DNA of 64,000 bases from Enterobacter sp. 638 (GCF_000016325.1 NC_009436.1:2914001-2978000); one strand, 5' to 3'. Shown: positions 52,055 to 63,427, counted from the first letter of the stretch. The notes: a model not told the origin generated them from the sequence alone. Numbers and translations are program-made.

Positions 52055-53065
52055 TTACTTTTTACGAGCGTATTTCAGTGAATCCAGGGCGACGGCGAAG
52101 ATGATGATCGCGCCCTTGATGATGTACTGCCAGTAAGGGTTCACGCCGATATACGTCAGGCCGTAGTTGATAACGGTGAAGATGATTACACCGGTGACCA
52201 CGCCTACTACCGTACCCACACCACCGCTGAACGAGACGCCGCCCACGACGCAGGCTGCAATTGCATCCAGCTCGTACATGAAGCCGAGGTTATTCGTTGC
52301 AGAGCCGATACGACCCGCTTCAAGCAAACCACCGAATGCGTAGAACACACCGGACAATGCGTAAATCATCAGCAGGTTCAGCGCAACGTTAACGCCAGAC
52401 ACTTTCGCGGCTTCAGGGTTACCGCCGATAGCGAAGATGTTTTTACCGAAGCGCGTTTTGTTCCACAGCACCCAGACGAACGCGACCGCAATCAGCGCAT
52501 AGAAGGTGATGTATGACAGGCGGAAGCTGCCCAGCGCGACAAAGCCTTGCGCGAAGGTAGAGAAGCCGCTGTCGAAACCAGAAATCGGTGATGCGCCCAC
52601 GAAGTCGTAATACAGGGAGTTGATCCCGTAAACGATAATCATCGTGCCCAGGGTCGTAATGAACGGCGTGACGTTCAGATACGCGATGATGATGCCGTTA
52701 ATCAGACCGATAATGGCACCGATAACGCACACAATCAGCACCACCAGAATGATAGGCATGGTGGCCATTTCCGGGAACACTTTGTTCGCATTATCAATGG
52801 ACTGTAATAAAGTCGCGGCGATAACAGCCGCTAAGCCCACCTGACGTCCCGCTGACAGGTCAGTACCCTGAGTCACAATCAGACCCGCCACACCCAATGC
52901 GATAATAATACGCACTGAGGACTGGGTCAGAATGTTACTCAAGTTTAATAAACTTAAGAACGTAGGGTCCTGGAAAATAATAATGGCCAGTAATACTAAA
53001 AGTACGACGTAAATTCCGCCTTCTTTCAGATAAGTGAGAAAACTTTTTTTATTTAACGCACTCAT
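52055..53065 (-). CDS. mglC: Galactose/methyl-galactoside ABC permease MglC
   Basis: MglC is the inner-membrane permease of the high-affinity galactose importer. The 336 residues have about ten hydrophobic segments and match E. coli MglC: GLIVTQGTDLSAGRQVGLAA near the start, GVFYAFGGLLEAGRIGSATNN, and ACVVGGVSFSGGVGTVVGV, the conserved EAA-like region of the ribose/galactose permease family. It follows mglA by 15 bases and is last in the operon. Confidence 0.96.
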   Translation of the reverse strand: MSALNKKSFLTYLKEGGIYVVLLVLLAIIIFQDPTFLSLLNLSNILTQSSVRIIIALGVAGLIVTQGTDLSAGRQVGLAAVIAATLLQSIDNANKVFPEMATMPIILVVLIVCVIGAIIGLINGIIIAYLNVTPFITTLGTMIIVYGINSLYYDFVGASPISGFDSGFSTFAQGFVALGSFRLSYITFYALIAVAFVWVLWNKTRFGKNIFAIGGNPEAAKVSGVNVALNLLMIYALSGVFYAFGGLLEAGRIGSATNNLGFMYELDAIAACVVGGVSFSGGVGTVVGVVTGVIIFTVINYGLTYIGVNPYWQYIIKGAIIIFAVALDSLKYARKK

Positions 53066-53080
53066 GAGGAGCCCCTGATC

Positions 53081-54601
53081 TTAAAGGTGCAAAGACGCAA
53101 GACGGAGAATTTCGTTTTGCGTTGTCGTTTTGGTGTCAACAATTCCGGCAACGAGACCATTGCTCATAACCAGAATACGATCTGTGATCCCTAACAATTC
53201 CGGCATTTCGGAAGAAATAATAATGATCCCTTTATTCTTTTTGGCCAGCTCAGCAATCAGCTGATAAATTTCAAATTTGGCGCCCACGTCAATACCGCGC
53301 GTGGGTTCATCCAGCATTAAAATTTCAGGTTGGGTTAATAACCAGCGACCGATAATGACTTTCTGTTGGTTACCACCGGACAGCGAACCAATTTGCGTCT
53401 GATGTCCTGGGGTCTTCACGCGCATTGAATCGATAACCCATTGGGTATCGCTTTTCATTCGGGACGTATCCAGCAGACCGACTTTGTTCTTATAGTTACG
53501 AATATTAGAAATCAACGAGTTAAAGTTAATATCGAGATACGCGTAAATACCGGTAGAGCGACGCTCTTCAGTCACCAGCGCAAAACCATGGTTAATGGCT
53601 TCGTTGGCATTATGGTTATTAATTCTTTTACCGTGCAGCGTGATGGTGCCATCGGCTTTCTCACGGATACCAAACAGGGTTTCCACAATGTCAGTACGCT
53701 TTGCACCGACCAGACCGGCAATACCCAGAATTTCGCCTTTGTGCAGATCGAAAGAGACATCACGAATAGACGGCTGACGCAGCGACGTGAGGTTGCGCAC
53801 CTCAAGAATCACTTCGCCTGGCGTGTTCTCTTTGTCCGGGAAGCGCTGGTTCAGAGAACGCCCCACCATCATGGCGATAATTTTATCCATGTCCAGCCCT
53901 TCAAGAGGCTGGGTGGTGATCCACTGACCGTCACGCAGGATAGTGATTTCATCGCACAGCTGGAAAATCTCTTCCATTTTGTGCGAGATATAAACAATGC
54001 CGCAGCCACGATCTTTCAGTTTACGGATAATAGTGAAAAGGTGATTGACCTCTTTTTCCGTTAATGAAGATGTTGGCTCATCCATGATGACTATTTTCGC
54101 ATCATAGGAGAACGCTTTTGCAATTTCGATCATCTGCATCTGTGAAACAGATAATGTCCCTACGCGTGCGCGTGGGTCAATTTCAATATCCAGCTCATCG
54201 AAAATTGCTTTTGTATCACGGTACATTTTGTCCTGATCGACAAATACGCCTTTGGTTGGATAACGACCCAACCACATATTGTCCATAACAGAACGCTGAA
54301 GTACCAGGTTCAGTTCCTGGTGAACCATCGAAATACCATTTTCCAGCGCTTCTTTGGCTGAATGGAAGTCGATCTCTTTCCCCTGAAAAAGGATGCTACC
54401 AGAATCTTTTTGATAGATTCCAAAAAGGCATTTTAATAATGTTGATTTACCTGCACCGTTCTCTCCCATCAACGCATGAATAGAGTGAGGACGCACTTTT
54501 AAATTAACATTATCGAGAGCCTTAACGCCCGGAAACGACTTGTTAATACCGCTCATTTCTAACAAGAATTCGCGTGACGACTGAGTAGTTGTGCTGACCA
54601 T
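53081..54601 (-). CDS. mglA: Galactose/methyl-galactoside ABC ATPase MglA
   Basis: MglA has two fused ABC ATPase domains and drives galactose uptake. In the 506 residues the first domain has [16 protein letters not shown] and [11 protein letters not shown]. The second has the degenerate P-loop [17 protein letters not shown] and [14 protein letters not shown], the normal pattern of the sugar-type importers. The ATG at 54601 matches E. coli MVSSTTP; the frame is open to 54625. A hairpin lies between mglB and mglA. Confidence 0.97.
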   Translation of the reverse strand: MVSTTTQSSREFLLEMSGINKSFPGVKALDNVNLKVRPHSIHALMGENGAGKSTLLKCLFGIYQKDSGSILFQGKEIDFHSAKEALENGISMVHQELNLVLQRSVMDNMWLGRYPTKGVFVDQDKMYRDTKAIFDELDIEIDPRARVGTLSVSQMQMIEIAKAFSYDAKIVIMDEPTSSLTEKEVNHLFTIIRKLKDRGCGIVYISHKMEEIFQLCDEITILRDGQWITTQPLEGLDMDKIIAMMVGRSLNQRFPDKENTPGEVILEVRNLTSLRQPSIRDVSFDLHKGEILGIAGLVGAKRTDIVETLFGIREKADGTITLHGKRINNHNANEAINHGFALVTEERRSTGIYAYLDINFNSLISNIRNYKNKVGLLDTSRMKSDTQWVIDSMRVKTPGHQTQIGSLSGGNQQKVIIGRWLLTQPEILMLDEPTRGIDVGAKFEIYQLIAELAKKNKGIIIISSEMPELLGITDRILVMSNGLVAGIVDTKTTTQNEILRLASLHL

Positions 54602-54641
54602 AATTATACCTTGACGGCCTCGCATATCGCGTTATAAAAGG

Positions 54642-54661
54642 GCGCAACGAATTGCGCCCTG
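54642..54661 (-). terminator. Intercistronic hairpin between mglB and mglA
   Basis: GGGCGCAA/TTGCGCCC pair around a four-base loop. Such structures after periplasmic-binding-protein genes commonly protect the upstream mRNA and lower downstream expression; this would suit the need for more MglB than MglA and MglC. It has no T-tract, so full termination is unlikely. Confidence 0.65.
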
Positions 54662-54682
54662 TGAGAACATGCAATCAATAAC

Positions 54683-55681
54683 TTATTTACCGACAAACTC
54701 AGCCAGATTCGACTGATCTACGCCCACGTAAGGGATACGGACAATTTTGTTCTCAATTTTCCAGGTAGTGCCATCAGCAGCACCTTTGCCAGCGGCCAGG
54801 TTTTTAGCCAGGTCGAAGGTGGCTTTCGCCTGGTTGTTCGCATCGTTCAGAACCGTACCGGCCATTGCGCCAGATTTCACCAGTGCCAGCGCTTCTGGCA
54901 ATGCATCCACACCGAAGACTGGAATAGAGGATTTGTTGTGCGCTTTCAGCGCTTCAACCGCACCCATTGCCATCGCATCGTTGTTCGCAATAACCACTTC
55001 GATTTTGTTCGCGTTTGGACCAGACAGCCATGCGTCCATCTTGTCTTTCGCCATTGCGGTATCCCACATCGCGGTATCAAGTGCCAGTTGCTGAGTTTTC
55101 AGCCCTTTGTCGTTCAGCTCTTTGATAACATAAGTGGTACGCGCTTCAGCATCCGGGTGACCCGGCTCGCCTTTCAGCAGAACAAACTGAACCTGACCAT
55201 CTTTGTTCAGATCCCAGTTCGGGTTTGCTGCCCAATGTTTAGCGATCAGATCGCCCTGAATAATACCGGACTCTTTAGAGTCAGTACCCACGTAGAAGGC
55301 TTTGTCGTAGCTGTCCAGCGCTTTGCGGGAAGGTTCTTTGTTGAAGAAGACGATTGGCACATTCTGGCCACGCGCTTTCTCGATAACCGTACCTGCCGCA
55401 GCCGGGTCAACCAGGTTGATTGCCAGGGCTTTAACGCCTTTCGCCAGCAGAACGTCGATCTGGTCGTTCTGTTTGGACTGGTCGTTCTGGGAGTCGTTCA
55501 TCAGCAGCTGGACGTCTGGCGCTGCTTTAGCATCTTTTTCGATTGCTTTACGCACAACAGACATAAAGTTGTCGTCGTATTTATAGATAGTCACGCCAAT
55601 ACGGGTATCCGCAGCGTGCGCTGCTGCGCCAAAAAGCATGCTTGCCATAACAGCAGACAGAGTCAACACCTTCTTATTCAT
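54683..55681 (-). CDS. mglB: Galactose/glucose-binding periplasmic protein MglB
   Basis: MglB binds galactose and glucose for uptake by MglAC and for chemotaxis through Trg. The 332 residues have a signal peptide ([14 protein letters not shown]), then the mature start [16 protein letters not shown]. Visible ligand-site segments include [13 protein letters not shown] and the calcium site loop DLNKDGQVQ near 157. It is first in mglBAC. Confidence 0.97.
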   Translation of the reverse strand: MNKKVLTLSAVMASMLFGAAAHAADTRIGVTIYKYDDNFMSVVRKAIEKDAKAAPDVQLLMNDSQNDQSKQNDQIDVLLAKGVKALAINLVDPAAAGTVIEKARGQNVPIVFFNKEPSRKALDSYDKAFYVGTDSKESGIIQGDLIAKHWAANPNWDLNKDGQVQFVLLKGEPGHPDAEARTTYVIKELNDKGLKTQQLALDTAMWDTAMAKDKMDAWLSGPNANKIEVVIANNDAMAMGAVEALKAHNKSSIPVFGVDALPEALALVKSGAMAGTVLNDANNQAKATFDLAKNLAAGKGAADGTTWKIENKIVRIPYVGVDQSNLAEFVGK

Positions 55682-55899
55682 GGTATCTCCGGTTTTTTTT
55701 TATGCAGGGTAGTTCTTCTTGTGAATAACGATCGGCAGGCAGGTGTTAAATAAACGTTACTGACCGCCGAAGTTCACTTATAAAATTTCTCTCTTCCGTG
55801 TTCGGTAACGCTCCAGAAATGCGCTTTATGGTTGTTTGCGGCACTTTGACTATGGTGAAAGTGATTAATCACCGTTACATAGCGTTTCAGTTCCTAAAA

Positions 55900-55968
55900 C
55901 GCTGACATCATAGTCAGCGCCTTGTTAAGATACTGTGAATTTACTCACAGATTGAAAACGGTTACATC
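55900..55968 (-). promoter_or_regulatory. mglB promoter with CRP site and gal operator
   Basis: Reading leftward: TGAAAACGGTTACAT within 55953-55968 matches the GalR/GalS operator at 12 of 16 positions; a perfect CRP site TGTGA-N6-TCACA lies at 55934-55949; and a -10 TATGAT at 55907-55912. If transcription starts near 55900, CRP is centred at -41.5 and the operator at -60.5, the same geometry as the E. coli gal promoter. The start is inferred from spacing. Confidence 0.85.
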
Positions 55969-55979
55969 ACTCATCGTTA

Positions 55980-57002
55980 TCAGTTAGTGATCGGAGCCAC
56001 AATTTGCCGAATAGCAACTGAATGACGACGGACTAAAGTTGGCATGAAACAGTGTGTTGCGCTCGGATCGAGCTGCCCTGCGGCGCCCTGTAACGCCAAC
56101 TCAGTGGCAAGACGCGCCATCGACGCAATGGGATATCGCACCGTGGTCAACTGAGGATCTGTGTAGCGTGCAATCGGGATATCATCGAAACCAATCAATG
56201 ACAAATGCTGTGGCACCGCAATTCCATTGTCTTTTAGCGCGGTAAGCGCCCCTGCGGCCATGCTGTCGTTGTAGGCAAATACCGCCGTGAGCTGCAAATT
56301 GCGCCCGAGCAGTTCGACCATAGCGGCCTCCCCACCCTGCATATCCGGTGATCCGGTGCCTATCCAGCTATCAAGAGGTATAATCCCCGCTTCTTTCAGC
56401 GCGTTCTGCCAGCCCTCGCGCCGCATGTCATCATCTTCAATATGATGGCTTGAGGCCAGATATCCGATGCGCTGGTGGCCGTTATTTAACAGCATTCGCG
56501 TGGCCATCATGGCACCGCTGACGTTATCCAGCGCCACGCAGCGATGGGCGTAGCCCGGCACAACGCGGTTAATCAACACCATCCCGTCGATTTGATCCAT
56601 GAACCCAGCAAGCTCTTCATCGCTCAATGCTTTTGAGTGAACAATCAGGGCGTTACATCTCTGACGTATCAGCACTTCAATGGCATGACGCTCTTTTTCA
56701 GCTTCATGATAGCTGTTGCCGATCAGCACATATTTATTGTGCTGCTGGGCGACAACGTCCACGGCTTTGACCAACGCGCCAAAAAACGCATCGGAAACAT
56801 CCATCACCACGACACCGATGGTGTCACTCACCTGAGTCGCGAGCGCCTGCGCGTTAGCGTTAGGGCGATAGCCCAGCTGCGTGACCGCTTTCATCACGTT
56901 TTCACGCGTTTCAGGACTCACCAGCGCGCTGTTGTTCAGGACGCGAGAAACGGTAGCAACAGAAACACCCGCGATGCGGGCCACGTCACGAATGGTGATC
57001 AT
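55980..57002 (-). CDS. galS: Galactose operon repressor/isorepressor GalS
   Basis: GalS is a LacI-family repressor of mgl and itself, relieved by galactose. The 340 residues have the N-terminal helix-turn-helix [23 protein letters not shown], the hinge helix region [13 protein letters not shown], and a periplasmic-binding-like core. The ATG at 57002 (MITIRDVAR) is chosen; an upstream start at 57011 adds three residues. The C-terminus lacks the last few residues of E. coli GalS. It is transcribed towards mglB with its own promoter. Confidence 0.95.
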   Translation of the reverse strand: MITIRDVARIAGVSVATVSRVLNNSALVSPETRENVMKAVTQLGYRPNANAQALATQVSDTIGVVVMDVSDAFFGALVKAVDVVAQQHNKYVLIGNSYHEAEKERHAIEVLIRQRCNALIVHSKALSDEELAGFMDQIDGMVLINRVVPGYAHRCVALDNVSGAMMATRMLLNNGHQRIGYLASSHHIEDDDMRREGWQNALKEAGIIPLDSWIGTGSPDMQGGEAAMVELLGRNLQLTAVFAYNDSMAAGALTALKDNGIAVPQHLSLIGFDDIPIARYTDPQLTTVRYPIASMARLATELALQGAAGQLDPSATHCFMPTLVRRHSVAIRQIVAPITN

Positions 57003-57059
57003 ATTCACCACACTTTGTAGGATTGCAGCAACTCACAGACACCCCCTGTGTTTAGCAAG

Positions 57060-57127
57060 GAGGCTATTTTGGCAGCGACGGAGAGGGGACTACGTGAAGA
57101 AGCTCACACAGATGAAAACGGTTACAT
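57060..57127 (-). promoter_or_regulatory. galS promoter: CRP site and gal operator
   Basis: Reading leftward, ATGAAAACGGTTACAT at 57112-57127 matches the gal operator and nearly equals the copy before mglB. A CRP site CGTGA-N6-TCACA lies at 57093-57108. The centres are 19 bases apart, exactly as at mglB. This points to CRP activation and autoregulation by GalS. The -10 near 57065-57070 (AAAATA) is weak. Confidence 0.8.
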
Positions 57128-57157
57128 CCGTTTTGTTAATGATTGTGATCCAGATCG

Positions 57158-58315
57158 TTATCTGGATGTATTAGTCAATGCGACACCCGAAGCAAGTGCG
57201 GTTAATTGACGCCATACCCATTCCACCGGGCCCTGACGGAAATAGCGCAGCCAGATAACGGAAAAGAGCATGTTGACCATCCACACGGGGATCACAAACG
57301 CCATGAGCTGGAACCTGTCGAATTTCATAAACAGGCCTAATCGATAGAAAAGCGTCGTGCAGATTAAGGTTTGCAGCAGGTAGTTACTGAGGGCCATGCG
57401 TCCAACGCATGCGACGGCAGCGGCTAATTTGAAGCGCGCTATCTGCGGCCAGAACCCGAAAATAAGCGATGCATAGCCGATGGTCTGGAACGGCGCACTC
57501 AGCTCTCGCGGGGCCTGTAACAGAAAGGCACACCAGCGATAATCCCAGCCCAACAACCATTGGGCAATCACGGCAGGCAAATTAATCGCCACGCCCAGCA
57601 GAACCAGTCCGGATCCCGTGAGGCGATAATGCCTGAGGCTAAACTCCCCTTTCAGCCAACCGCTGCGCATCAGCGCGGCACCGATTAGCATCATGCCCGC
57701 CAGTTGCCAGCCGTATTGCGCCCCTAGCGCGAGCAGATTGTCTCCGAGCATATCCGCCCGATTGCTGATAGCTTCGACGCCACCTTTCAGCTTCCAGTAT
57801 TGCTCATACTGGAGCGATGCCGCGCCTGGGATCCACGAACGATTAGTGGTGCCGCCTGAAATCATCCCCAGCAGCAGCAGGACGCCAATGCCAATGACAT
57901 ACAGCATCACGCCGGTGTTAAACAGGCTCTTAACATCTTGCGCGTCGCGGATCATGCGCCAGCAAATCAGCCCGACTAAACCATAGGCGAGCAGAATGTC
58001 ACCATCCCACAAAAACAGACCGTGGATGAACCCGAGGAGGACCAGCAGCGTGAGGCGAGACTGAATCCAGCGTTTACCGCGCTTGAGCAAAATCTGTAGA
58101 CCCGCACCAAAAAGTAACGCAAAAAGAGTGAGGAATTTGACCTGCGCAAACAGGTCTAAAATCGCCCAGGTCCAGGCGTCGCTGCGGGTGATCTCGCCAT
58201 ACCAGGCCGGGTTGAGATACGCCGCCTTTGGCAAGCCAAAGGCGCTAATGTTGAGCAGCAGAATACCGAGAATGGCAACGCCACGTACAAAATCCAGCGT
58301 GACATTACGCTCCAT
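57158..58315 (-). CDS. yeiB: DUF418 membrane protein YeiB
   Basis: The 385-residue integral membrane protein has about ten hydrophobic segments. It starts MERNVTLDFVRGVAILGILLLNI, the DUF1624/acyltransferase-3-like opening, and has the C-terminal DUF418 part (ALSNYLLQTLICTTLFYRLGL near 295). It matches E. coli YeiB and lies 16 bases after folE, so the two are probably co-transcribed as in E. coli. Function is unknown. Confidence 0.94.
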   Translation of the reverse strand: MERNVTLDFVRGVAILGILLLNISAFGLPKAAYLNPAWYGEITRSDAWTWAILDLFAQVKFLTLFALLFGAGLQILLKRGKRWIQSRLTLLVLLGFIHGLFLWDGDILLAYGLVGLICWRMIRDAQDVKSLFNTGVMLYVIGIGVLLLLGMISGGTTNRSWIPGAASLQYEQYWKLKGGVEAISNRADMLGDNLLALGAQYGWQLAGMMLIGAALMRSGWLKGEFSLRHYRLTGSGLVLLGVAINLPAVIAQWLLGWDYRWCAFLLQAPRELSAPFQTIGYASLIFGFWPQIARFKLAAAVACVGRMALSNYLLQTLICTTLFYRLGLFMKFDRFQLMAFVIPVWMVNMLFSVIWLRYFRQGPVEWVWRQLTALASGVALTNTSR

Positions 58316-58331
58316 TTATCCTGCCTTCCGA

Positions 58332-59000
58332 TCAGTTGTGGTGACGCACTGCGCGCAGAAATTCCTGACGGGTATTCTGGCTCGACTTAAACAGGCCGCC
58401 AAGAGAGGTCGTGGTCGTTGCGCTGGTGGCGTCACGTACGCCGCGCGCTTTCACGCAATAATGCACGGCATCAATGGATACAGCCACATTGTTGGTCCCT
58501 AACAGCGTTTGCAGCGCCGTCAGAATTTGCTGCGTCAAACGTTCCTGAACCTGCGGACGCTGGGCAAAGAACTGCACAATGCGGTTAATTTTAGACAGCC
58601 CAATCACCGTATCTTTAGGGATATACGCCACCGTCGCTTTACCATCGATGGTAACAAAGTGGTGTTCGCAGGTGCTGGTCAACGTAATATCGCGCACGGT
58701 CACCATTTCATCGACGTTCATTTTATTTTCGATGACGGTGATTTTTGGGAAATTCGCGTAATCCAGGCCGGAGAAAATCTCATCGACATACATTTTGGCG
58801 ATGCGTTGCGGCGTCTCCATCAGGCTGTCGTCGCTCAGGTCGAGATTCAGCAACTGCATAATCTCGGTCATGTGCCCGGCAATAAGACGTTTACGTGTTT
58901 CATTGTCCAGCTCGTTGACCGGTGGACGCAGCGGGGTTTCAAGACCACGCGCTACCAGCGCTTCGTGGACCAGAGCGGCTTCTTTACTGAGTGATGGCAT
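58332..59000 (-). CDS. folE: GTP cyclohydrolase I FolE
   Basis: FolE converts GTP to 7,8-dihydroneopterin triphosphate, the first step to folate. The 222 residues match E. coli FolE: zinc and catalytic residues in [12 protein letters not shown] (Cys111, His113, His114) and HYCVKARG (Cys182 region), plus the pocket [20 protein letters not shown]. The ATG at 59000 equals the E. coli start MPSLSKEAA. The gene precedes yeiB. Confidence 0.96.
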   Translation of the reverse strand: MPSLSKEAALVHEALVARGLETPLRPPVNELDNETRKRLIAGHMTEIMQLLNLDLSDDSLMETPQRIAKMYVDEIFSGLDYANFPKITVIENKMNVDEMVTVRDITLTSTCEHHFVTIDGKATVAYIPKDTVIGLSKINRIVQFFAQRPQVQERLTQQILTALQTLLGTNNVAVSIDAVHYCVKARGVRDATSATTTTSLGGLFKSSQNTRQEFLRAVRHHN

Positions 59001-59104
59001 TATTTTACTCCTGCAGGTGTGGCTGCCTTTTACCCTCATTGAGGCAAAAGTGTGCGCTCATTGTGCGTGAGGTGGCGCACATAATCCAGTATTCACGGCG
59101 ATAA

Positions 59105-60253
59105 TTATTGCGATTGTCGTTGCCTTTCAGCCTGACGGTTCCAGACCAGTGCCCCGCCAACAAAAAGGGCGACACCCGCCAGCCCCAGCGCTGGCTCCAG
59201 TTGGTGAGTCAGCCAGGTGGAAATCGCGGAAGTCACAGGGCCCACCAACTGGCCTATTGCATAACCCGTGGTCAAGAGTCCCGCCATGTAACGAGTATGT
59301 GTTGGGGCCAGCTCGCGGCCACACAGCAGCGAGAGTTGAACGGCACAGAGAAACCCGCCACCGACCAGCAACGCGCCTGTCACCAGACCGGCAATCCCCG
59401 GCATTAGCCAGGCGGCAAAAACGCCTAACCCCTGTAACCAAAGCACAATGGACAAACGCCGATTTGATGTCGAGACATGGCGCAGCGCGATACTCAACGC
59501 GATCCCCACGACTGCCGCTAACCCAAAAATCGGCCAGACAAACTGGGCAAACAGGCTACCCGGAAAACGCAGCGCCGCCATCTGCGACAAAAAGGTCGCC
59601 GGCAGAATATACCCGAATCCGGCCAGGCTGTAGCTCCAGACCAGACGGCGCAAATCGGACGTCAGTACCAGCGGTTCGGGGGCGGTGCCGGGGCGATGCA
59701 GTTGACCGCCACGCGGTAAATAGCGCGCCACCAGCACAATTAAAATCAGCGCCAGTACGCCATAAATTTGCCACGCTGCACCCGCTGAAAGCGATCGCGC
59801 CTGAATATAAACAGCCAGCAAGCCGCTGAGCGCAATGCCCGCACCTGGACCCGCAAACACCGCCGCGCTCAGACCCGGCTTACCGTAATGCGCCAGCCGT
59901 TCGTTGGTCCACGCGGCGATCAACACCATAGACCAGCCACTCATGCAGCCGATAACAAAGCGTATCATTGCATGAACAATGGCGTTATCCGCCACGGCGG
60001 AGAGCAGCGTCAGCGCCACGGCACCCACGATCCCCAGAAACAAGCGCCCTTCGACAAAACGGTGCGCACGCATGGCATCCCATGCACCCACTAAGTAGCC
60101 GAGATAATTCATGGCGGCCACTAATCCGGCGCTGGTCAACGTAAGCTGTCCAGCCGCGATCATCAGCGGAACCTGAGGCGTAAAGGCAAAACGCCCTATC
60201 CCCATCGCGACGACAAGCACCACAAATCCACTGAGCGCGATACGCAGCGCCAT
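59105..60253 (-). CDS. YbfB/YjiJ-family MFS transporter
   Basis: The 382-residue inner-membrane protein has about twelve hydrophobic segments and opens LRIALSGFVVLVVAMGIGRFAFTPQVPLMI, the mark of the YbfB/YjiJ (MFS_4) family, whose substrates are unknown. NYLGYLVGAWDAMRAHRF is a typical first cytosolic loop. The ATG at 60253 with a GGAG site is preferred to a GTG two codons upstream. It lies between folE and yeiG, which adjoin in E. coli, so it is an insertion without an adjoining regulator. Confidence 0.88.
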   Translation of the reverse strand: MALRIALSGFVVLVVAMGIGRFAFTPQVPLMIAAGQLTLTSAGLVAAMNYLGYLVGAWDAMRAHRFVEGRLFLGIVGAVALTLLSAVADNAIVHAMIRFVIGCMSGWSMVLIAAWTNERLAHYGKPGLSAAVFAGPGAGIALSGLLAVYIQARSLSAGAAWQIYGVLALILIVLVARYLPRGGQLHRPGTAPEPLVLTSDLRRLVWSYSLAGFGYILPATFLSQMAALRFPGSLFAQFVWPIFGLAAVVGIALSIALRHVSTSNRRLSIVLWLQGLGVFAAWLMPGIAGLVTGALLVGGGFLCAVQLSLLCGRELAPTHTRYMAGLLTTGYAIGQLVGPVTSAISTWLTHQLEPALGLAGVALFVGGALVWNRQAERQRQSQ

Positions 60254-60391
60254 GACCACTCCAAATGTTAAATTTAAGTAAATTTATGATGCAGTATATC
60301 GGGCAACAGCGGAAGTGAAAGTTACTCACAGGTGAATGAATAATATGTATTATGAGTTTAATGAATACCTGTATGAATTAAGGAGCCTTGC

Positions 60392-61228
60392 ATGGAACTG
60401 CTCGAAGAGCACCGTTGTTTTGAAGGTCGGCAGCAGCGCTGGCGGCACGACTCCACGACACTGAATTGCGCGATGACATTCAGTATTTTTCTGCCGCCGA
60501 CCAACGGGAAGGCAAAACCACCGGTGCTGTACTGGCTTTCGGGCCTGACCTGCAATGATGAAAACTTCACCACCAAAGCGGGCGCGCAGCGTGTTGCCGC
60601 CGAGCTGGGCATTGCCCTTGTCATGCCGGATACCAGTCCGCGTGGCGATGAGGTTGCCGATGACGCGGGCTACGACTTAGGTAAAGGCGCAGGGTTTTAT
60701 CTGAATGCCACTCAGCAGCCGTGGGCAAGCCATTACCGGATGTATGATTACCTTCGTGATGAGCTGCCTGCACTGATCGCAGCTGAATTTGATGTCGGTG
60801 ACCGGCGTGCGATCAGCGGGCATTCGATGGGCGGGCACGGCGCGCTCATTATGGCGCTTAAAAATCCTGGCACGTTCACCAGCGTCTCAGCGTTTGCCCC
60901 AATTGTGAACCCGACTCAGGTGCCGTGGGGACAAAAAGCGTTTTCACACTATCTGGGTGAGGATTCAGATACATGGCAGGCGTGGGACAGTTGCGCACTG
61001 ATGCAGGCGAGTCAGCCGGGAGACGCCATCCCAACGCTTATCGATCAGGGCGATGCGGATCAGTTCCTCGCTAACCAGCTCCAGCCAGCCGTACTGGCAG
61101 AAGTAGCACGCCAGAAAGCCTGGCCGCTGACGTTGCGCATTCAGCCGGGTCACGATCACAGCTACTATTTCATCGCATCGTATATTGAAGATCATCTCCG
61201 CTTCCATGCGGAGCATTTGTTCAAGTAA
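60392..61228 (+). CDS. yeiG: S-formylglutathione hydrolase YeiG
   Basis: YeiG hydrolyses S-formylglutathione to formate and glutathione, in formaldehyde detoxification. The 278-residue esterase-D family alpha/beta hydrolase shows the nucleophile motif [12 protein letters not shown] near 146, the acid Asp in [11 protein letters not shown] near 225, and the His in [10 protein letters not shown] near 258. [15 protein letters not shown] is a family signature. It is monocistronic and followed by a palindrome. Confidence 0.95.
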   Translation: MELLEEHRCFEGRQQRWRHDSTTLNCAMTFSIFLPPTNGKAKPPVLYWLSGLTCNDENFTTKAGAQRVAAELGIALVMPDTSPRGDEVADDAGYDLGKGAGFYLNATQQPWASHYRMYDYLRDELPALIAAEFDVGDRRAISGHSMGGHGALIMALKNPGTFTSVSAFAPIVNPTQVPWGQKAFSHYLGEDSDTWQAWDSCALMQASQPGDAIPTLIDQGDADQFLANQLQPAVLAEVARQKAWPLTLRIQPGHDHSYYFIASYIEDHLRFHAEHLFK

Positions 61229-61240
61229 GCGCTAGCATTA

Positions 61241-61268
61241 TGCCCGGCAGCCTTTCGCTCGCCGGGCA
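61241..61268. terminator. REP-like hairpin between yeiG and cirA
   Basis: TGCCCGGC and GCCGGGCA form an eight-pair stem with a twelve-base loop between the convergent yeiG and cirA stops. It resembles an enterobacterial REP palindrome and has no T-tract. Confidence 0.65.
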
Positions 61269-61277
61269 ATTCGCCCA

Positions 61278-63248
61278 TCAGAACTGATAATCGACGGCCA
61301 TAAAGTAACGACGGCCATCTTCCGTATAGCTGTAATCGTCGCGGCTCAGATCTTTATCCAGCAGGTTTTGCACGCCGGCACGCAGCTTAACGCTTTTCGT
61401 TGCCTGCCACGCTCCGCCCGTATTCCAGACCACGTAACCACCCGGCGTGGGTTCACCGTCGGTAACGGCACGTTTCTCACCCGTGTAGTTACCCTGCACG
61501 TAGAATGACCATGCCTGGGTCGCCTGCCAGTCAACCGTACCGTTAGCCGTATGGAACGGCAGTTCGGACAGCGGCTTATTATCGCCGTTGCTGATATCAC
61601 GCCCATCGTTATAGGTGTAGTTCAGCGTCATTTTCCAGTCTTCTGCCAGCGGGAATTTCAGCTCGGTTTCTACCCCACGAATACGCGCTTTATTGACGTT
61701 GTAATAGCGGAAAATCGGTTCGCCGTCGCCGTTCAGCCCAACATAGTTCGGGTAACTTTGCGCGTCATTAACGTTAGCGGTACGGGTAATGCTGATACGG
61801 TCATCCACGTTGTTCTGGAAGGTGGTGATGCTGGCCTGAACACCTTCTAACCAGCCTTCTTCTCCGGCGTAATAAAGGCCGAGTTCGAAGCTTTCGCTGG
61901 TTTCCGGTTTCAGATCCGGGCTACCCACAATTTCGCATGCGCCGCGGCATGAGCCGGTGGTCCAGTCAGGGCTAAGCTGCAGTAATGACGGCGCTTTAAA
62001 GGCCGTCGCCCAGCCGCCTTTCACCGTCATCGTATCGGTCGCGTTATAGACCAGATACGCACGCGGGCTCCAGTGATCGCCGTAGGTTTCGTGGTCGTCC
62101 ATACGCACGCCGGTGGTCAACGCCAGCGGCTCGAAGATACGCCATTCGTCTTCGATAAAGAGCGCATACTGGCTGGCCGAGGTGTTACTGCTGTTGCCGC
62201 CCGTCAGGTTGACCGGATCCTCAAGCTTATCGTGACGCCATTCGCCGCCCAGAGTCAGCAACTGGTTGATTTCACCCAGCGGCAACACGTACTTGCCGTC
62301 CACGGCATTGCTTTCTGAGGTAATCGGGCTGCTGTTTCCCGGATTTTTGTTATCGACTTTTTCGCCGTAAACTTTCAGCTCGCTGTTACCCACATCCCAG
62401 CGGCCATTGTGACTCAGAGAATAATTCTGGCGATCCAGACGGTTCTTGTTAAGCGAGTCGGAGTCGCGATCCTGACGGTCGTAGCCGTAGCCTGCGGTAA
62501 AATCATGATTTTCGTCTGGCGTCCAGGCGAACTCCACATTCCCGTTGCGGCTGGTAAAGCCTTCGATGCGCGGCGTTTCCCCGGTCGCGGTAGTGGACGA
62601 TTTTTGCTGATCGTCTTTTTCACGCTTAGACAGGCTTCCGTAGGCCTTTAGGCCCAGCACGCCGTCCACCAGCGGACCGCTGGTAAAGAACTGGCCGTTG
62701 TAGGTATCACCACGGTCGCGGTGATGCTGAATAGTGGTGTCCGCCGTCAGCGTACCCGTCCATTTTTGACCAATTTTTTTGGTGATGATATTCACCACGC
62801 CGCCCAGCGCATCGGAACCATACAGCGATGACATTGGCCCGCGCACCACTTCGATACGCTCAATGGCGTCAACCGGGATCCAGTTGAGATCGAAATCGTT
62901 GTGGCGGAATACGGCATTACGCGAGCTGACACGTTTGCCGTCAACCAGAATCAGCGTATAGCTGCTGTCCAGTCCACGGATACTCACGCCTTTACGGTTA
63001 TCCCCTTCGCTGGTTAATTGCACGCCAGGCACTTCTCGCAGGACATCTTTCAGATTATTGACCGGCTTACGTTGCAGATCTTGCTGAGTAATGACGCTGA
63101 TACTGGCGGGTGCATCTTTGAGATTCTGTTCGGTGGCCGACGCAGTGACAACCATCGTGTCGCCAGATTCCGCAGCAATAACAGGCAGGGCAAGGGACAG
63201 TGCGGACGCACAAAGTCCTCCCCTTACGAAGGGATTCAACCTAAACAT
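61278..63248 (-). CDS. cirA: Catecholate siderophore/colicin I receptor CirA
   Basis: CirA is the TonB-dependent outer-membrane receptor for linear catecholates and the receptor for colicin I and several microcins. The 656 residues have a signal peptide ending ALPVIAA, the TonB box DTMVVTA just after it, the plug domain ([48 protein letters not shown]), then the 22-strand barrel ending in Phe (FMAVDYQF). The ATG at 63248 (MFRLNPFVR) matches E. coli. Control by iron is suggested by the upstream Fur-like box. Confidence 0.96.
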   Translation of the reverse strand: MFRLNPFVRGGLCASALSLALPVIAAESGDTMVVTASATEQNLKDAPASISVITQQDLQRKPVNNLKDVLREVPGVQLTSEGDNRKGVSIRGLDSSYTLILVDGKRVSSRNAVFRHNDFDLNWIPVDAIERIEVVRGPMSSLYGSDALGGVVNIITKKIGQKWTGTLTADTTIQHHRDRGDTYNGQFFTSGPLVDGVLGLKAYGSLSKREKDDQQKSSTTATGETPRIEGFTSRNGNVEFAWTPDENHDFTAGYGYDRQDRDSDSLNKNRLDRQNYSLSHNGRWDVGNSELKVYGEKVDNKNPGNSSPITSESNAVDGKYVLPLGEINQLLTLGGEWRHDKLEDPVNLTGGNSSNTSASQYALFIEDEWRIFEPLALTTGVRMDDHETYGDHWSPRAYLVYNATDTMTVKGGWATAFKAPSLLQLSPDWTTGSCRGACEIVGSPDLKPETSESFELGLYYAGEEGWLEGVQASITTFQNNVDDRISITRTANVNDAQSYPNYVGLNGDGEPIFRYYNVNKARIRGVETELKFPLAEDWKMTLNYTYNDGRDISNGDNKPLSELPFHTANGTVDWQATQAWSFYVQGNYTGEKRAVTDGEPTPGGYVVWNTGGAWQATKSVKLRAGVQNLLDKDLSRDDYSYTEDGRRYFMAVDYQF

Positions 63249-63427
63249 TCCATTTCTCCATGAGGTAAACACAACAATATCAAATCGTTATTGCTCACAA
63301 TGCATTGCGCTCCGCCTGGCCGGTCGGAAGTGTGTTTCTGTGCAGGTGCGGCAGTCACGTCCTCGTCTAAAAAGCCCGCGACGTTGACGGCTTCATCCTT
63401 TTAAAAATCGACGTAACGATAAAGCAA

